20,006 nt of DNA from Scatomonas sp963661545 (GTDB taxonomy: Bacteria > Bacillota > Clostridia > Lachnospirales > Lachnospiraceae). Below the pieces are notes generated by a model. It was given only the letters and a program-made list of their open reading frames with translations. It ran no database searches and was not told the DNA's origin. The stretch is taken from NCBI GenBank assembly GCA_963661545.1, contig CAVLCU010000034.1, positions 1-20,006 of the forward strand, in the 5' to 3' direction. This document shows, piece after piece, positions 19,945 through 20,006 of this stretch. Position 1 is the stretch's first letter. Each line of letters starts with the position of its first letter. A program made the position numbers and the translations under genes.

Positions 19945-20006
19945 TTATGCTTGGATATCAAACATGGCCATCAGCTTTTTGAAGGTGTCCTGCCCATCGA
20001 GACAGG
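19945..20006 (-). CDS. C-terminal end of a minus-strand protein (partial, unrecognised)
   Basis: Reading leftwards from the window edge, an open frame gives CLDGQDTFKKLMAMFDIQA and stops at 19945-19947, convergent with the tRNA and sharing its bidirectional terminator. The amino acid mix is protein-like (amphipathic FKKLMAMF), but 20 residues are too few for a family call. Confidence 0.35.
   Translation of the reverse strand, partial: CLDGQDTFKKLMAMFDIQA

Noticed and set aside
1..20006. CRISPR arrays, complete insertion sequences, phage genes and B12-riboswitch-type leaders
   Set aside because: None were seen on reading both strands: no regularly spaced identical repeats, no transposase motifs, and no recognisable riboswitch core before the operons.

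Overview
The window looks like chromosomal DNA from an anaerobic Firmicute, most likely a Lachnospiraceae-type clostridium. This is inferred from gene families, strong AGGAGG-type ribosome binding sites, consensus sigma-A promoters (TTGACA-N17-TATAAT), a CIRCE heat-shock operator and the microcompartment gene order. No genus can be fixed from the sequence alone.

Left region (1-2470) is a patchwork. It holds the tail of a protein with an F5/8 type C-like end, an intact class II Fic protein with its own promoter and terminator, and C-terminal fragments of two housekeeping genes (khpA and rimM) that have lost their front halves. A small zinc-ribbon/DUF4190 membrane protein and a broken zinc-ribbon gene follow. 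A gene-free stretch of about 900 bases (2476-3382) contains a large GC-rich imperfect palindrome (2771-3035) that can fold into a long stem with two inner hairpins, then an 11-base degenerate tandem repeat, then two promoters.

Central region (3383-13259) is a bacterial microcompartment (BMC) operon, all on the plus strand: EutS/PduU-type shell protein, PduV/EutP-type GTPase, class II sugar-phosphate aldolase, PduP-type CoA-acylating aldehyde dehydrogenase, zinc-type alcohol dehydrogenase, four BMC-H shell proteins, PduL phosphotransacylase, EutN vertex protein, PduS flavin/Fe-S protein, PduT-type BMC-T shell protein and a DeoR-family regulator, closed by a strong terminator. The likely pathway is cleavage of fuculose- or rhamnulose-1-phosphate to DHAP and L-lactaldehyde. 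Lactaldehyde is then oxidised to lactoyl-CoA and lactoyl-phosphate, or reduced to 1,2-propanediol, with NAD and CoA recycled inside the shell. Four enzymes carry short amphipathic encapsulation helices. The glycyl-radical diol dehydratase and its activase that mark the related GRM5-type loci are not in the window. The fourth BMC-H gene has two good starts and can make a form with a roughly 99-residue repetitive, charged extension. A 12-base sequence shared by both operon promoters is a candidate operator for the DeoR protein.

Right region (13260-20006) holds an AAA-ATPase-like/PD-(D/E)XK protein as a stand-alone unit, a CIRCE-controlled Hsp20, a zinc-finger-less DnaJ, a membrane-anchored polysaccharide-deacetylase-like protein that appears to have lost its catalytic residues, a lipoprotein resembling trigger factor without its ribosome-binding domain, a tRNA-Ala(CGC) with promoter and terminator, and the C-terminal end of a minus-strand frame at the edge. 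No CRISPR array, complete insertion sequence or phage genes were seen.
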